Positions 33,862 to 44,145 of a DNA stretch of 64,000 nt are shown here, piece by piece. The stretch lies in NCBI GenBank assembly GCA_963921935.1, contig OY998176.1, positions 174,216,445-174,280,444 of the forward strand, written 5' to 3'. The stretch's first letter is position 1. Every line of letters starts with the position of its first letter. The notes beneath the pieces were generated by a model. It saw only the letters and a list, made by a program, of their open reading frames with translations. It searched no databases and was not told where the DNA came from. The translations under genes and the position numbers were made by a program. The stretch is from Galeruca laticollis. Lineage: Eukaryota; Arthropoda; Insecta; Coleoptera; Chrysomelidae.

Positions 33862-36256
33862 TCAATCCTTTCTTTCAGGCCTTCTCCAGTCGTTTCCACA
33901 ACTTTCCATTGCATTAACTAATACTTGATTTTTCTTCCGATTCGTAATTATTCCCGGGAAAAATTGATCTTCGTATTTGAGAATAACAAAATTATTGTTT
34001 ACTTCATTAGACTCAGTAATAAGCTCTTCTTTGCACTCGTTGTCTGGCAGTTTTTTGTCTTTTTCAATTTCGTCGGTGTCAATATCTTCAATATTTGATT
34101 GTACTTTTAGAAGCTCCACTTCGTCACATTGACTTTTCACAGTAGTTTGATCCTTATTAATATCTTCTTCTATATTTTGCGTTTTTGGATGTGTCTCATT
34201 GTTTTTCACACAATTTTTTTTCTTTCTACCTTTACATTTATTTTTATTTTCACGGATCGATTTCTTTGTCTTCCGGTCTTGTCTTTTACACGATTCTTTT
34301 CTTCTTTCTCTAATTCTTTTTGTTTATTTTTAACCTCCGCAAGTTCCAACCACTTTTCAGACCTAAGAACGGAAGGCCAAATTTCCGTCTTCCATTTATT
34401 TCTTGGAATATTTTCTTCACTTGGATATATGAGAATGTTACTCAAAATTTCTAATGTTTTTCTCTTTAGTTTAAAAAGTCTACAGTTATCAGTAGGTGTA
34501 GAATTTGCAACAGAAGGAGAGTCAAGTAATCTGTTCACTAAGATACTGTTGTTTAGTATAGTTGGTGTGGTAACCTGAGTTATAGCTTCTTCTGATTGTT
34601 TAGCTATAATTTTATCAATTAAAATTTCTGTCGTCTGATCTAAGATACAGCTATTTTCATTGAAGGCCAATTGATCAAATTCCGGAAAATCAAACTTATA
34701 AAACTCGTTATCAAGTTTAATTTCTTCTAGAATAATATTCTCGGCGGCACAATCGATGGATTTTTCTTCGATTTGTGGGATCTTCTTGCAATCAAAGTCC
34801 AATTGGTTTTCACTGCCGTTGTCAAAATAATCGTGTAATAAAATATCATCATCCTTAAATTGCGTCCATAAATCATACAAATATTTATCTTCTGCTGTGT
34901 ATGTATGCTCTTTAAATTGTTTCAAGGTGTCAACTTCAATTTTAGATTCTAAGTATTGCAAATGTGTAAGCTTGGATTTCGTCTTATTTGATATAACATT
35001 TGGCAATTCCTTCAACGTAACTTCAGAATAATCTACATTATTTGTCGAAAATGGCTTTAGACCCCATGTCTTGAATCTGTATTGAAGAGATTTCCTGAAA
35101 TCAGTATTTTCATGATTTTTTTAAGCAGTAAAGATATGTCAAATATCTTAATATCCCTACCGTTATGAAATCTGAACATGTTGACTTCCGTTTTCCACTT
35201 GCTCTTCAATGGAAAAAAAGAAACTCACGTCTAATGGCTGAAGTATGTGCGTTGTATTAGGATGTAGGCATACAACAATTATCTTATTTTCTATGCACAT
35301 GCGACTTAAAGTAAGGCTTAAATGAGATGACTGGCCGTCCAGAAACACTATAATAGGCAACTCATTTCCACTGTTTTTGATAAACGATATGAAAACGTTA
35401 GAAAAATATTCAAAAGAGCATTTGGACGTCATCCATCCTTTTGGGGATTTGCCTATTCAGCTGGCACATTTTTAAAAACCCTTCCAGGGAGACGATCGTA
35501 TTTCAACAAAAAGTTAAAGGAGGAGCCAAATGTCCTAATGCTTTTGCTGTAATCAATGTTGTTATGTTTTCTTTGTCGGAGCTTGAAGAAGTATTGTACA
35601 CGGGGCGACCTTTCTTAGCCAGAACTAGTCCGCCCTTGGGGCACAAATTGAATGAAGTCTCATCCATGTTCCATATTCTTTCCGGGTGTTCTAGAACATC
35701 TCGGTCATTTCCTAGTAGATCAAGTGTTTCTTGAAACCAATGTCTAATTTTTTCTTCGGTGATTAATGATCGAGCTCTGTTAATGTATTCGGATTGTTTT
35801 AAAGACATTTGTGGACACCTACGTTCTAATAACTTAAACCATTTTCTACCCGTTGTTTTTGCTTTGAATGGTGTCTTTCATTGGCATTCTACTACTAACT
35901 TTTTGATTGAGAAGTAAAGACCTTCTTGGTATATTGGAAATCCCATTTTGGCTGTGGTTTTAATCCAGGTTACTAACTGGTCTTCTACTGCCTTGCCTAA
36001 TAACGGAGTCCGACCAATTTTGCCTGTAGCTTCGGGAGCTCTTTCACATAATTTATTTCGAATTGTGGTACAGGGGACTCCATATAAATTGCACGCTGCT
36101 CTAATTTTCATCCCTCCACGAATAGCGTTTAAAGTATTTTTAACTTGCTCTGATTGATACTGGAAAAAGAATTTTCCTACTTCTCTTTTACATGTTTTTT
36201 CTAGTTTTGCTCATTCTTTTATAATTTTCAGCAGGTTCCTTCCTACTAGGGGTCAT
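33862..36256 (-). pseudogene. pogo/Tigger-type transposase with long C-terminal extension
   Basis: Minus strand: an ATG at 36256 (MTPSRKEPAENYKRMSKTRK), then, after a frameshift, VKNTLNAIRGGMKIRAACNL and YGVPCTTIRNKLCERAPE (helix-turn-helix). The catalytic part: RIWNMDETSFNLCPKGGLVL (first Asp), LPIIVFLDGQSSHLSL (second Asp), CLHPNTTHILQPLDVSFF (third Asp, 35 residues after the second). A 269-residue ORF (34206-35015), rich in Asp, Glu and Lys, and a final 115-residue ORF ending FPGIITNRKKNQVLVNAMES and GNDWRRPERKD form an extended tail seen in several insect pogo proteins. Frames are broken near 36180, 35850, 35480, 35120 and 34205. Catalytic residues are preserved. Confidence 0.82.
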
Positions 36257-36316
36257 AATCTGTAAAGGTATAAGTCCAGATTATTCCGGGACGAAGGCAC
36301 TTTCAAATTAGGTGCT

Positions 36317-36321
<5 letters not shown>

Positions 36322-36387
<66 letters not shown>
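36322..36387. repeat. (TA)n microsatellite inside the pogo-like element
   Basis: About 66 bases of TA, between the transposase start and the right subterminal repeats. Confidence 0.95.
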
Positions 36388-36391
<4 letters not shown>

Positions 36392-36639
36392 AGTGATCAT
36401 AAACGGTACTTAAATGTTCCATTTACATCTGGCCAAAAAAGGATTTCAACGTATTCCAATTGTAGCCACTAAATGTCCACAAAAGGTAACAACGCAATAT
36501 TTGTTGATCCATTTGTGGCCACTAAAATGCGCAGGTGGCCACAAAAGGATCGAAACGTGTTCCAATTATAGCCACTAAATGGCTACTAATGGTAAAAAGC
36601 AGAATTTGTTGATCCTTTTTTGGCCACCCAATTAATATA

Positions 36640-37240
36640 TAGAGCATTTTCAGTTCCTTTGAACAAATGTAATTTTGATTAAGAGCTTAATAAGGTTATC
36701 CATTACATATGATAAATAAATTACGTAAAAAAAGAGGAACAAGTGGCATTGCAACAAATATTTTCTAAACAAACTAAAGAAATGAAAAATTGAAAAACCA
36801 TCACATATGCAGGTAATATTTCTAATAATATTTCAAATATAATCTCTTTAGCAACAAAAACAACAATTTCTTGTAGAACAAAAAGTAATGTGAGTAAAAA
36901 AGTTTTCAATGTAAAAACAATAATAATCCCATTGAAGAAGTCTGGTATATATAATCTTAAGTGCCCAGAATGTAATGCTGTCTATTTAGATCATATCCTT
37001 AGAAATTTTGAAGTCGCATACGTGCATACAGATTAAAACATCCAGAGAAATTTCACTACAACTATCACAGAATTAGAAGTACTACATATTTGTGATAAGA
37101 AACAAGAACTGAATTACCTTGAAGAGTTAGCAATTAGAAGACACATAAGAAACCCACAATATGAAGACGTCAATGAACAGATAAATCTGGGGAGATCTCT
37201 ACGTTTGAACGGTATTCTTAAGTAATAATTGTAGAGATCA
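36640..37240 (+). pseudogene. Penelope-like GIY-YIG endonuclease, plus-strand copy
   Basis: Frames read NISNNISNIISLATKTTISC, KSNVSKKVFNVKTIIIPLKK, SGIYNLKCPECNAVYLD and, after a deletion, LEVLHICDKKQEL-like sequence (reconstructed only in outline) and RRHIRNPQYEDVNEQINLG. The GIY motif and Cys pair are present; YLGQT has become YLDHI. A large piece between the YIG half and the C terminus is missing. The same family as the 32.7 and 41 kb copies, on the opposite strand. Confidence 0.75.
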
Positions 37241-37309
37241 GCAGATATAATGGGAAGAAGATATCCATAGCCCATAGTGCTAATGATATCTATTCTTCAA
37301 TATTTGTAA

Positions 37310-37870
37310 AATCAACGGAAAACACAAAGTCAATATGTCACAAAGTTTTACTAAAATGCCTCTATGAGCAACTAGTTTCGGCCTACAATGGCCATGTTCA
37401 GGATATAAATAATGTTTGGGTTTAAGGAAGAAAATATTTGATAGTACACATATCTTACCTAAGTGAAAATAATTAGTGGGGTAACAAACGTCCAAGTAAC
37501 AGCGCTAATAAAGGGAAAGATGTGAGGAAAATAGCAAATTTTAAGGATAAAATTAAGGTGTACTAAGAAAAACTTTATGACTCAGAATTTCAGTTGAATT
37601 ATCATTGTGACATATAGGAAAATTTGAAAAGGAAGTAGTAGAAAATAAAAAAATTAAGGAAACAGATTATATTTGTAAGTGGAGGAATAAGAAATGAACT
37701 ATAGTACCAATTTAATAAGGGGCATGATATGAAGGGAAGGAACATCTTTTGGTTTAATTGATAAATACCCTCTTATTAAAAGAATGGAGTCTGTAAGTAT
37801 TAGGAAAGGAGGAAGGGTTGGCAAATGTGATCTCAAACTCCCTAAATAAGAAGGAAGGAACCACCTAGAA
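37310..37870 (+). repeat. Penelope pseudo-LTR, left arm of a large inverted repeat
   Basis: From cacaaagtcaatatgtcaca to about 37815 (gaggaagggttggcaaatg) this is the reverse complement of 38490-39010. Shared landmarks in order include the gtttcggcctacaatggcca core, taacaaacgtccaagtaaca, gtgacatataggaaaattt and aaggaggaagggttggcaaa. It lies just downstream of the plus-strand endonuclease copy. Confidence 0.8.
37371..37402 (-). ncRNA. hammerhead-like motif, left arm
   Basis: On the minus strand the core reads CCTGAACATGGCCATTGTAG followed by GCCGAAACTAGT. Stem II is a perfect GGCC/GGCC with loop ATTGTA, and the CGAAAC box is intact. The CTGATGA box reads CTGAACA. The architecture matches hammerheads reported in Penelope-like pseudo-LTRs. 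The altered box argues against present activity. Confidence 0.45.
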
Positions 37871-38489
37871 TGGAGGGTCATTCATGTGACAGGAGCTCCG
37901 GTTGTGGGAATAATTGGAATGTAACAAACGGTTAAAAGGTTGACTTTAGGAAAAAGGACGGCTTTATAATCGGTTGACTGAAACTAAAATATAATAAAAA
38001 GCAGCAAAACATGGCTAAAAATGTTGTGCAATGGTGAACCATTATGATGCAGCCAATATAAGCCCATAACACAAAGAAAAATGAAATTGAATCACGAGAA
38101 TATAGAGACATTCAACGGAATCACCAACAATGATATGAACCACAGACCATATGGAATGTTTATCCGATGAGAACATAATTGGAGGAAGTATGTCAAATTC
38201 AAATGTTGACCCCTGAGAGGCAAAATCAAAAATCTCACAATTCTCTTTACATATGGAACCAAATAAAATCGTAGAAAAGTTTAGTAACAAGGTAGATTGA
38301 GGTTAATGGTGAGCGCAATAACTATAAACGTATGTTACGAGCAAAATTATGATAGAAATTATCGTAAACAAAATCTACTCTGGTAAAAAGAGAAGAAGAC
38401 TCATTAATAAACTGAATGTAGTAGTTCAGTCGAAAGATAAAAAAGATGATTATGAAAGTAGTATATTACGTTTAAAATAATAAATAAAA
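37871..38489. other. spacer between the inverted pseudo-LTR arms
   Basis: About 620 bases with no motif-bearing ORF. The 82-codon minus-strand ORF at 38042-38290 shows no recognisable feature. Confidence 0.5.
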
Positions 38490-39010
38490 TGAGATCATAT
38501 TTGCCAACCCCTCCTCCTTTCCTAACACCTACAGACTCTATTTTTTTAATAAGAGTTAGTATTTATTAATACAACCAAAAGATGTTCCTTCCCTTTATAT
38601 CATGACCCTAATTAATTTTTTTTCCCCCACCTACAAATATATTCTTTTTCTATGAAAATTTTTATTTTCTACTACTTTCCAAATTTTCCTATATGTCACA
38701 ATGATAATTAATTCAATTTAAATTCTGAGTCATGAAGTTTTTGTTAGCACACCTTGATTTTATTCATAAAATTTGCTACTTTTCTCACATCCTCCTCTTT
38801 ATCAGCGCTGTTACTTGAACGTTTGTTACCCCATTAATTATTTTCACTTAGGTAAGATGATATGTATTATCAAATGTTTTCTCCCTTAAACCCAAACATT
38901 ATCTGTAGCTTGAATATGGCCATTGTAGGCTGAAAGTAGTGGCTCATGGAGGCATTTTAGTAAAACTTCAAATATTAAAAACCTTGTGACATATTGACTT
39001 TGTGTTTTTC
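38490..39010 (-). repeat. Penelope pseudo-LTR, right arm of the inverted repeat
   Basis: Reverse complement of the left arm, beginning tttgccaacccctcctcctt and ending cttgtgacatattgactttg. The two arms differ by scattered substitutions and small indels, so the inversion is not recent. Confidence 0.8.
38909..38940 (+). ncRNA. hammerhead-like motif, right arm
   Basis: Reads cttgaatatggccattgtag then gctgaaagtagt. The stem II GGCC...GGC(T) and loop ATTGTA remain, but the CGAAAC box has become TGAAAG and CTGA is CTTGA, so it is more decayed than the left arm copy. Confidence 0.4.
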
Positions 39011-39084
39011 ATTGATTGATTAACCTACCAGTCACATTTGAGCGATGGATGAAATATTACTTTTAATATTTCTAATATCATATT

Positions 39085-39180
39085 TTCTTGTCTTTTCTGT
39101 TCATATATATCAAGTCAATCACTTCTTGGTCTAGCCAAAAATATTTTTATATATAAATATAAATAATTTTTAATATTTCT
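39085..39180 (+). mobile_element. inverted piece of Penelope 3' region
   Basis: The reverse complement (ggctagaccaagaagtgatt and gaacagaaaagacaag) matches 32612-32660 and 40710-40760 with a short deletion. It marks another fragment of the same Penelope family. Confidence 0.6.
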
Positions 39181-40559
39181 TCAATATATTGTGAAAGTAT
39201 CTAGAAACAGTTAGTTTCATCCTAAGAAGTATTAAGAGTAACGGTCGAAATAGTAAATTTACCACATTTTTCGAGAAATTTCGATTTGTTAGTACGATAC
39301 AGCCTCCGAAGTATATACAAGTAACAATTTTATAATAGGATATTGTACAGTTCATCTCAGAGAGGCGGAAAAGTTAATTTAAATCTTCAAAACTGTTTAT
39401 TTTCATCTGAAATTTGCTCTCTGTTTCTTTAGTAATATATTGTTATCAATGTGTCCTTCGAACATACGATTGTTATCTTATCTTTCCAGGCACTGTTGTA
39501 TTCCTTCTTTCTGCTCTACTATAGCTGGTATAATCAAATTAGTATAACTTTTCATATTTCAGTTTCACCCACTTATGAATTATTCATCAGTAGACCTTTG
39601 AAAAATATTGCCATTCAGTACATTTTTATACTTTTCACACCATATATTACCAGCAGCTTATCAAGACGTTTCAACATTGGCTGTTACAAGATGTATAGTT
39701 TGGTATGGCAGACTTGGCTAAATTTAATTATATTTTTATTCGCACTTTCATTCTAAGTGAGACACGTTTTACTTGAAAGTTTAGAATTGACAACTTATGC
39801 GTCTCTAAATTATTTACAACCTTTATTACTGAAGGTTTGTGTATTTGCAGCTCCTCTGTTTTAGATTTTTTGCGAGCCTCTGAATGAAAAATATGCGACA
39901 CATATCTACGAAATTATTTGTAACTATAAAAATGATTATGTTCATCGTTGCACATATTACACCGCGTCATTTAGAAAACCGAATATCTTTAGCTCTATGT
40001 TCCACAAAATTTATTTTGAATTAAACTTGCCATTTCACGTTATACAGTAGTTTGGCTACACTATATATTTGGTCGGATACTACTACATCAGAATAAACAG
40101 GTTTACAGTTTTATTACTATTTCCGAATTCATGATCGTTAAACCGGAAAGCTATAACTGTAAATCCAAGTGTTTACCATTAGAAACTTTTCAAATTCACA
40201 ACCCACTGAGTATTTTGTTCATAGTATCTTGTTTGCCATATCAAATTACCTACTCTTGCGGTCTTAACAAGCTTGATGACGCATGGTTTTTATTATAGTG
40301 TCATTATTCAATTTATAGGACTTTACTTGGATGCCACCGTCACATGTTGAGATACCGGCCTGTTAATTGTATTATTACTTATAGTTAGTCACATTTCATT
40401 TTTTCGTCTGTTACAAAGAGTCAAATTGTTCCTGTTATGATGTTATACTATGAAATTTTTCAGCTTCATGTTTTAGTATATATTCAGTTCAGTATAAAAT
40501 TTATTTTCCACCATATTCTTACCCAGATGACTGTTTGAAATGACTGTTTTAAATGGAAG
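39181..40559. other. no gene seen; old repeat pieces
   Basis: 39185-39260 resembles 49040-49130 (gaaacagt..gtttcat...gtcgaaatagtaaattta), and 39285-39330 contains an inverted piece of satellite A (acgatacagcctccgaagta). ORF 39451-39756 is hydrophobic, AT-driven and motif-free. Confidence 0.45.
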
Positions 40560-41650
40560 TTACTGCTTTTAGATAATTTCACAATATATTGAAAAACATG
40601 ATAAAAATTCTAGAAAATTTGAAAATTGTTTCGATATTAAATATCATCGTCAGAATGACAGAAGTTACATTTCATTTGATGCCTACCTGATGTTTAATAA
40701 TTATTTTAGGCTAGACCAGAAAGTGACCCACTTTGTGATTGACTTAATACGTATGAATAGAAAAATGAAGAAGAAATGATATTACAAATAGTAAAGCTTA
40801 GATATTGTTAGCCGTATGGGGATATCCTGGATATCTATTTTCCAATTAAGATCAGTATAACTGTATAATAATTTAGAAAACCAGGAAAACTATAACTGCT
40901 GGTCTTTACAATAATCACTTAAAAAAAGAGTTTAAAAGTGGAAAACTCAAAAAATGTATCTGTTCAATGACAACTTGATATTGTGGGTTTCATAAGTGTC
41001 TTCTAATTTCTAATTCTTCAAGGAAATACAGTTTTTGCTTTTTTTTCACAAATATATTGTACTTCTAGTTCTGTGTTAGGTGTCAATGAATGTAAGTGTT
41101 CACTGTATCTGATTTTCAAATTTGTAAGGGTTTTACCCAAATAGACAGCATTACATTTTGGACATTTAAGTTTATATATACCAGACTTCCTTAATGGGGA
41201 TATTTTCGTTTTTACATTTAGCAATTTTGTACTCACTTTACTTTCTATTTTAAAATAAATTGTTGCATTTGTGGCCAAATATATTATCTCTGGAATATTA
41301 TTTGAAATATATTATTATTATGTTCACTGTATCTGATTTCAAAATTTCTAGTGGTTTGATCCGAATAGATAGCATTATATTCTGCACACTCAAGTTTATA
41401 TATACCAGACTTCTCCAATGGGAATATTTTTGTTTTTACATTGAACAATTTTTTACTCACATTACTTTTTGTTTTAAAAGAAATTGTTGTATTCGTTGCT
41501 AAAGAGATTATCTTTGAAATATTATTAGAAATATTACCTCATGAAGTATTAGTTGCAATGCCACTTTTTCCTCTTTATTAATAATTAATTTATTTGTCAT
41601 ATGTAATGGACAACCGTTGGATGATGCTATTTCTTCTATTGTCTTAATTT
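40560..41650 (-). pseudogene. Penelope-like endonuclease with internal tandem duplication
   Basis: On the minus strand the N-terminal half of the GIY-YIG domain occurs twice. The first (41530 to 41320) reads SKKLFNVKTKIFPLEKSGIY and KLECAEYNAIYSDQTTRNFE. The second (41280 to 41060) reads KVSTKLLNVKTKISPLRKSG and YKLKCPKCNAVYLGKTL. The second then continues HSLTPNTELEVQYICEKKA. The offset is about 224 bases. The first copy has lost a Cys (ECAEYN) and the YLG motif. 40560-40800 is the 3' region shared with 32470-32700. Confidence 0.75.
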
Positions 41651-41749
41651 CACTATTAAAATTACATTTGTTCATAGTGTAATGAATCGGTAACTTCCAT
41701 TGTAATTATCCGGTGAAATGAATATTTGGTCACCACTGTAATAACCTCT

Positions 41750-42060
41750 GTGGTCGTTTAGAGTTCACAGCCCTCCGTTACCAGTGTATGACAACCTTTG
41801 GATCCCTATTTCCTTGAATTTCTCAGCGTGCTGCCACCAGTGCCGTATAGTACAATTAGAGCCAGGAATCCCCTTGTGGGTAACCTCGGTGGAGGTGGTT
41901 TCCTGGCACGAGCGGACAAGGTCTCCGTGGGGCCTCTTGGGCTTATACAATGTGCCAAGCCTGATTTCTAAGGCAGGTCGCGTCAACCGGTTCAATCTTG
42001 CTGGTCCGAGGGTAGGGTTTGTTGATAAAGGAAACATACTGGGTGGATAATATGTACATA
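41750..42060. other. GC-rich island of unknown origin
   Basis: About 300 bases with clearly higher G+C than the surrounding DNA, open on both strands (88 and 90 codons) but without a motif I recognise. It contains an 8-bp perfect inverted repeat (gccaggaa at 41861, ttcctggc at 41900). It could be the 5' part of a retroposon or a gene fragment. It directly precedes the 113-bp minisatellite. Confidence 0.35.
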
Positions 42061-42169
42061 TATATTACAAACACAAAACAATTAAGTACAGTAATTCAAC
42101 ACTGGTTGGGACAAAATAAAAGTTACTCGGGGGAGAATGTCCCGGTACAATACATTAGCAATTAATTAG

Positions 42170-42810
42170 GGAGAAAACGTCTTTCATAATCTGGAAGTAG
42201 TTTCTCCTTATTATGACAAAAGTAAAAGATGTCTTGCATCTGACTATCCCTGTGTAAGTTATGGGAAAAAATTAATATGACTCGGGCAAAACATCTTCCA
42301 TAATCTGGAAGTAGTCCTTCCTGATTATGACATAAATGAAATATATCTGGCTTATAAGAAAGTAACTATCAGGAATAGTCAAAAAAGTCTTTCGTAACCT
42401 GGAGGTAATCTGACCTTGTTTTGATATGAATAAGATATTTTTTACATATGAATATCCCTGTATAATATAAGAAAGTATCTATCAGGACTAGTGCAAAAAG
42501 TCTTTCGAAATCTGAAGGTAATGTGACATGGTTATGATATAAATAAGATATTTCTTACATATGAATATCCCTGTATAATATAAGAAAGTAACTATCAGGT
42601 CTAGTGCAAAAAATCTTTCGAAATCTGAAGGTAATCTGACCTGGCTATGATATAAATAAGATATTTCTTACCTATGAATATTCCTGTATAATATAAGAAA
42701 GTAACTATCAGGACTAGGGCAAAAAGTCTTTCGAAATCTGAAGGTAATCTGACCTGGTTATGATATAAATAAGATATTTCTTACATATGAATATCCCTGT
42801 ATAATCTTTA
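42170..42810. repeat. 113-bp minisatellite, four regular plus two diverged units
   Basis: The mark gtctttcg occurs at 42387, 42500, 42613 (atctttcg) and 42726, exactly 113 bases apart. Units share ggtaatctgacctggttatg and atgaatatccctgtataata. Two earlier, more diverged units start near 42178 and 42287. The regular units are nearly identical, indicating recent homogenisation. Confidence 0.9.
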
Positions 42811-43294
42811 AACTCTCTTGACTAAAATTTAGGGTTTCCCTAGATTATTAAATAGATTGCAAATCGTACTATTTCCTAAATATATTAGGTGAGGGGCTCA
42901 AATGTCAATAGTGCACTTAATATGACCAGGAAATATATCTTTTGACACCCAGACAAATCAAATGAATGTTAATACGATATTTGTTCAAAAAAATAAATAT
43001 AATGACAGAGAAAAAACTTACGATTTGAAATATCACAAATCAAAATAAAATAATATCACTGTTCACGTACTTGTCGTCGAAGACGGGGGAGTGTCAGACC
43101 ATACGGTACCTGATCACTCTATGAGGGTTACTCCTCACTGCCCCTCTTACCAAATTTTCTGCTATTTATTTTAGAAGATTTGGGACGAGGATTGTTATCG
43201 AAAACATCAACTGTAGTTGTGTTATTGAAGTTCCTTGATGTTGCCCTTGTCTCATATTTTTATTTTCGCAAAGGTTAATTTTCAATTAATTTCT
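42811..43294. other. no gene seen
   Basis: Mixed composition. A short GC-richer piece at 43080-43150 holds no recognisable motif. Confidence 0.5.
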
Positions 43295-43678
43295 TTATAC
43301 TAAGTTGCAAGATTTGTCTATATTTTTGATGAACAAACCATCGTGTGTTTTGTCATCGACCTTGTCAGTTGTGCAAATTGTTTGTTTAAATTCTTTTTTG
43401 TCTAGGCTGCAAGATTTGTCTATATTTTTGATAAACAAACCATCGTGTGTTATCTCATCGACCTTGTCGGTTGTGTAAATTGTTTGTTTAAATTTTTTTC
43501 TGTCTAGATCAACTTTTGTTTTTATATTAAATTGAATTCGACTTATTTTATTATAAAGAGAATTATATCTATATAGGGTGTCCCTAAATTTCCCTTTGCT
43601 ATATTTCGTGTTTATTACAATAAGAACTGAAATAGCTCTATGTATCATTGAATTATATGCTGCTAATTTATGTGACAT
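43295..43678 (-). repeat. 102-bp tandem duplication keeping an open frame (127 aa ORF)
   Basis: The unit starting gcaagatttgtctatatttt occurs at 43307 and 43409. Because 102 is a multiple of three, a minus-strand ORF carries a 34-residue repeat (KQTI.TTDKVD..THDGLFIK). The ORF is intact, but there is no known domain, signal or neighbour. Coding is possible but unproven. Confidence 0.5.
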
Positions 43679-43914
43679 GGGATGATTGGAATTATATGTG
43701 TTTTTGATTATATTTCTAGTTGAACTTCGTCAACTGGCGTGGACATTCAACTAAATAAATAATCTTAATTTGACAAAGTCAATGTCGAAATGAATAATTT
43801 ATTATGTACAAATTTACAAAATGTCACAAAGTTGAGTTGTGAACGCTGAATTTCTGTGGTTTCAGATCGGAAGACACTTTATGTTTCGATTTGATGCATT
43901 TTAAACTAACTTTG

Positions 43915-44145
43915 TTATTGAGCGTTTAGCTCGATTCAATGAGTGTGTAAAACTCGCGTCGATGAATGTAAAACTCGCGTCTAGAAGTGTAGAACTGACG
44001 AGTGAAAAACTAACTTTGTTGTTGAGCCTTGCGCTCGTTTCGATGAGTTAAAAACTAACTTCGTTGCTGAGCATTGCGCTCGATTCGATGAGTGTGAAAA
44101 ACTGTTGAGCGTTGCGCTCGATTCGATGAGTGAGAAGTAACTGAT
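43915..44145. repeat. short minisatellite with gcgctcgattcgatgagtg motif
   Basis: Variants of gttgagc.ttgcgctcgattc gatgagtg recur about five times at 50-60 base intervals, interspersed with aaaaactaactttgttg and aaaactcgcgtc. No gene is seen. Confidence 0.7.

Larger units (their letters stand above)
33440..36640 (-). mobile_element. pogo-like DNA transposon with tggccac-rich subterminal repeats
   Basis: The transposase (33862-36256, minus) is flanked by 33460-33700 and 36390-36630, both rich in the phrase ttgtggccactaa and its complement (for example 33620, 33657, 36510, 36545, 36615). Such clusters look like subterminal transposase binding sites. Precise terminal inverted repeats could not be fixed. 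Left of it lies Penelope reverse transcriptase cut off mid-domain, and right of it lies another Penelope endonuclease on the opposite strand. Confidence 0.65.

Noticed and set aside
34129..34578. 149-codon plus-strand ORF with many Phe and Ser
   Set aside because: Antisense of the Lys/Glu-rich C-terminal region of the pogo transposase.
41861..41907. tRNA-like cloverleaf in the GC-rich island
   Set aside because: Only one 8-bp stem could be drawn; no acceptor, D-loop or T-loop consensus was found.
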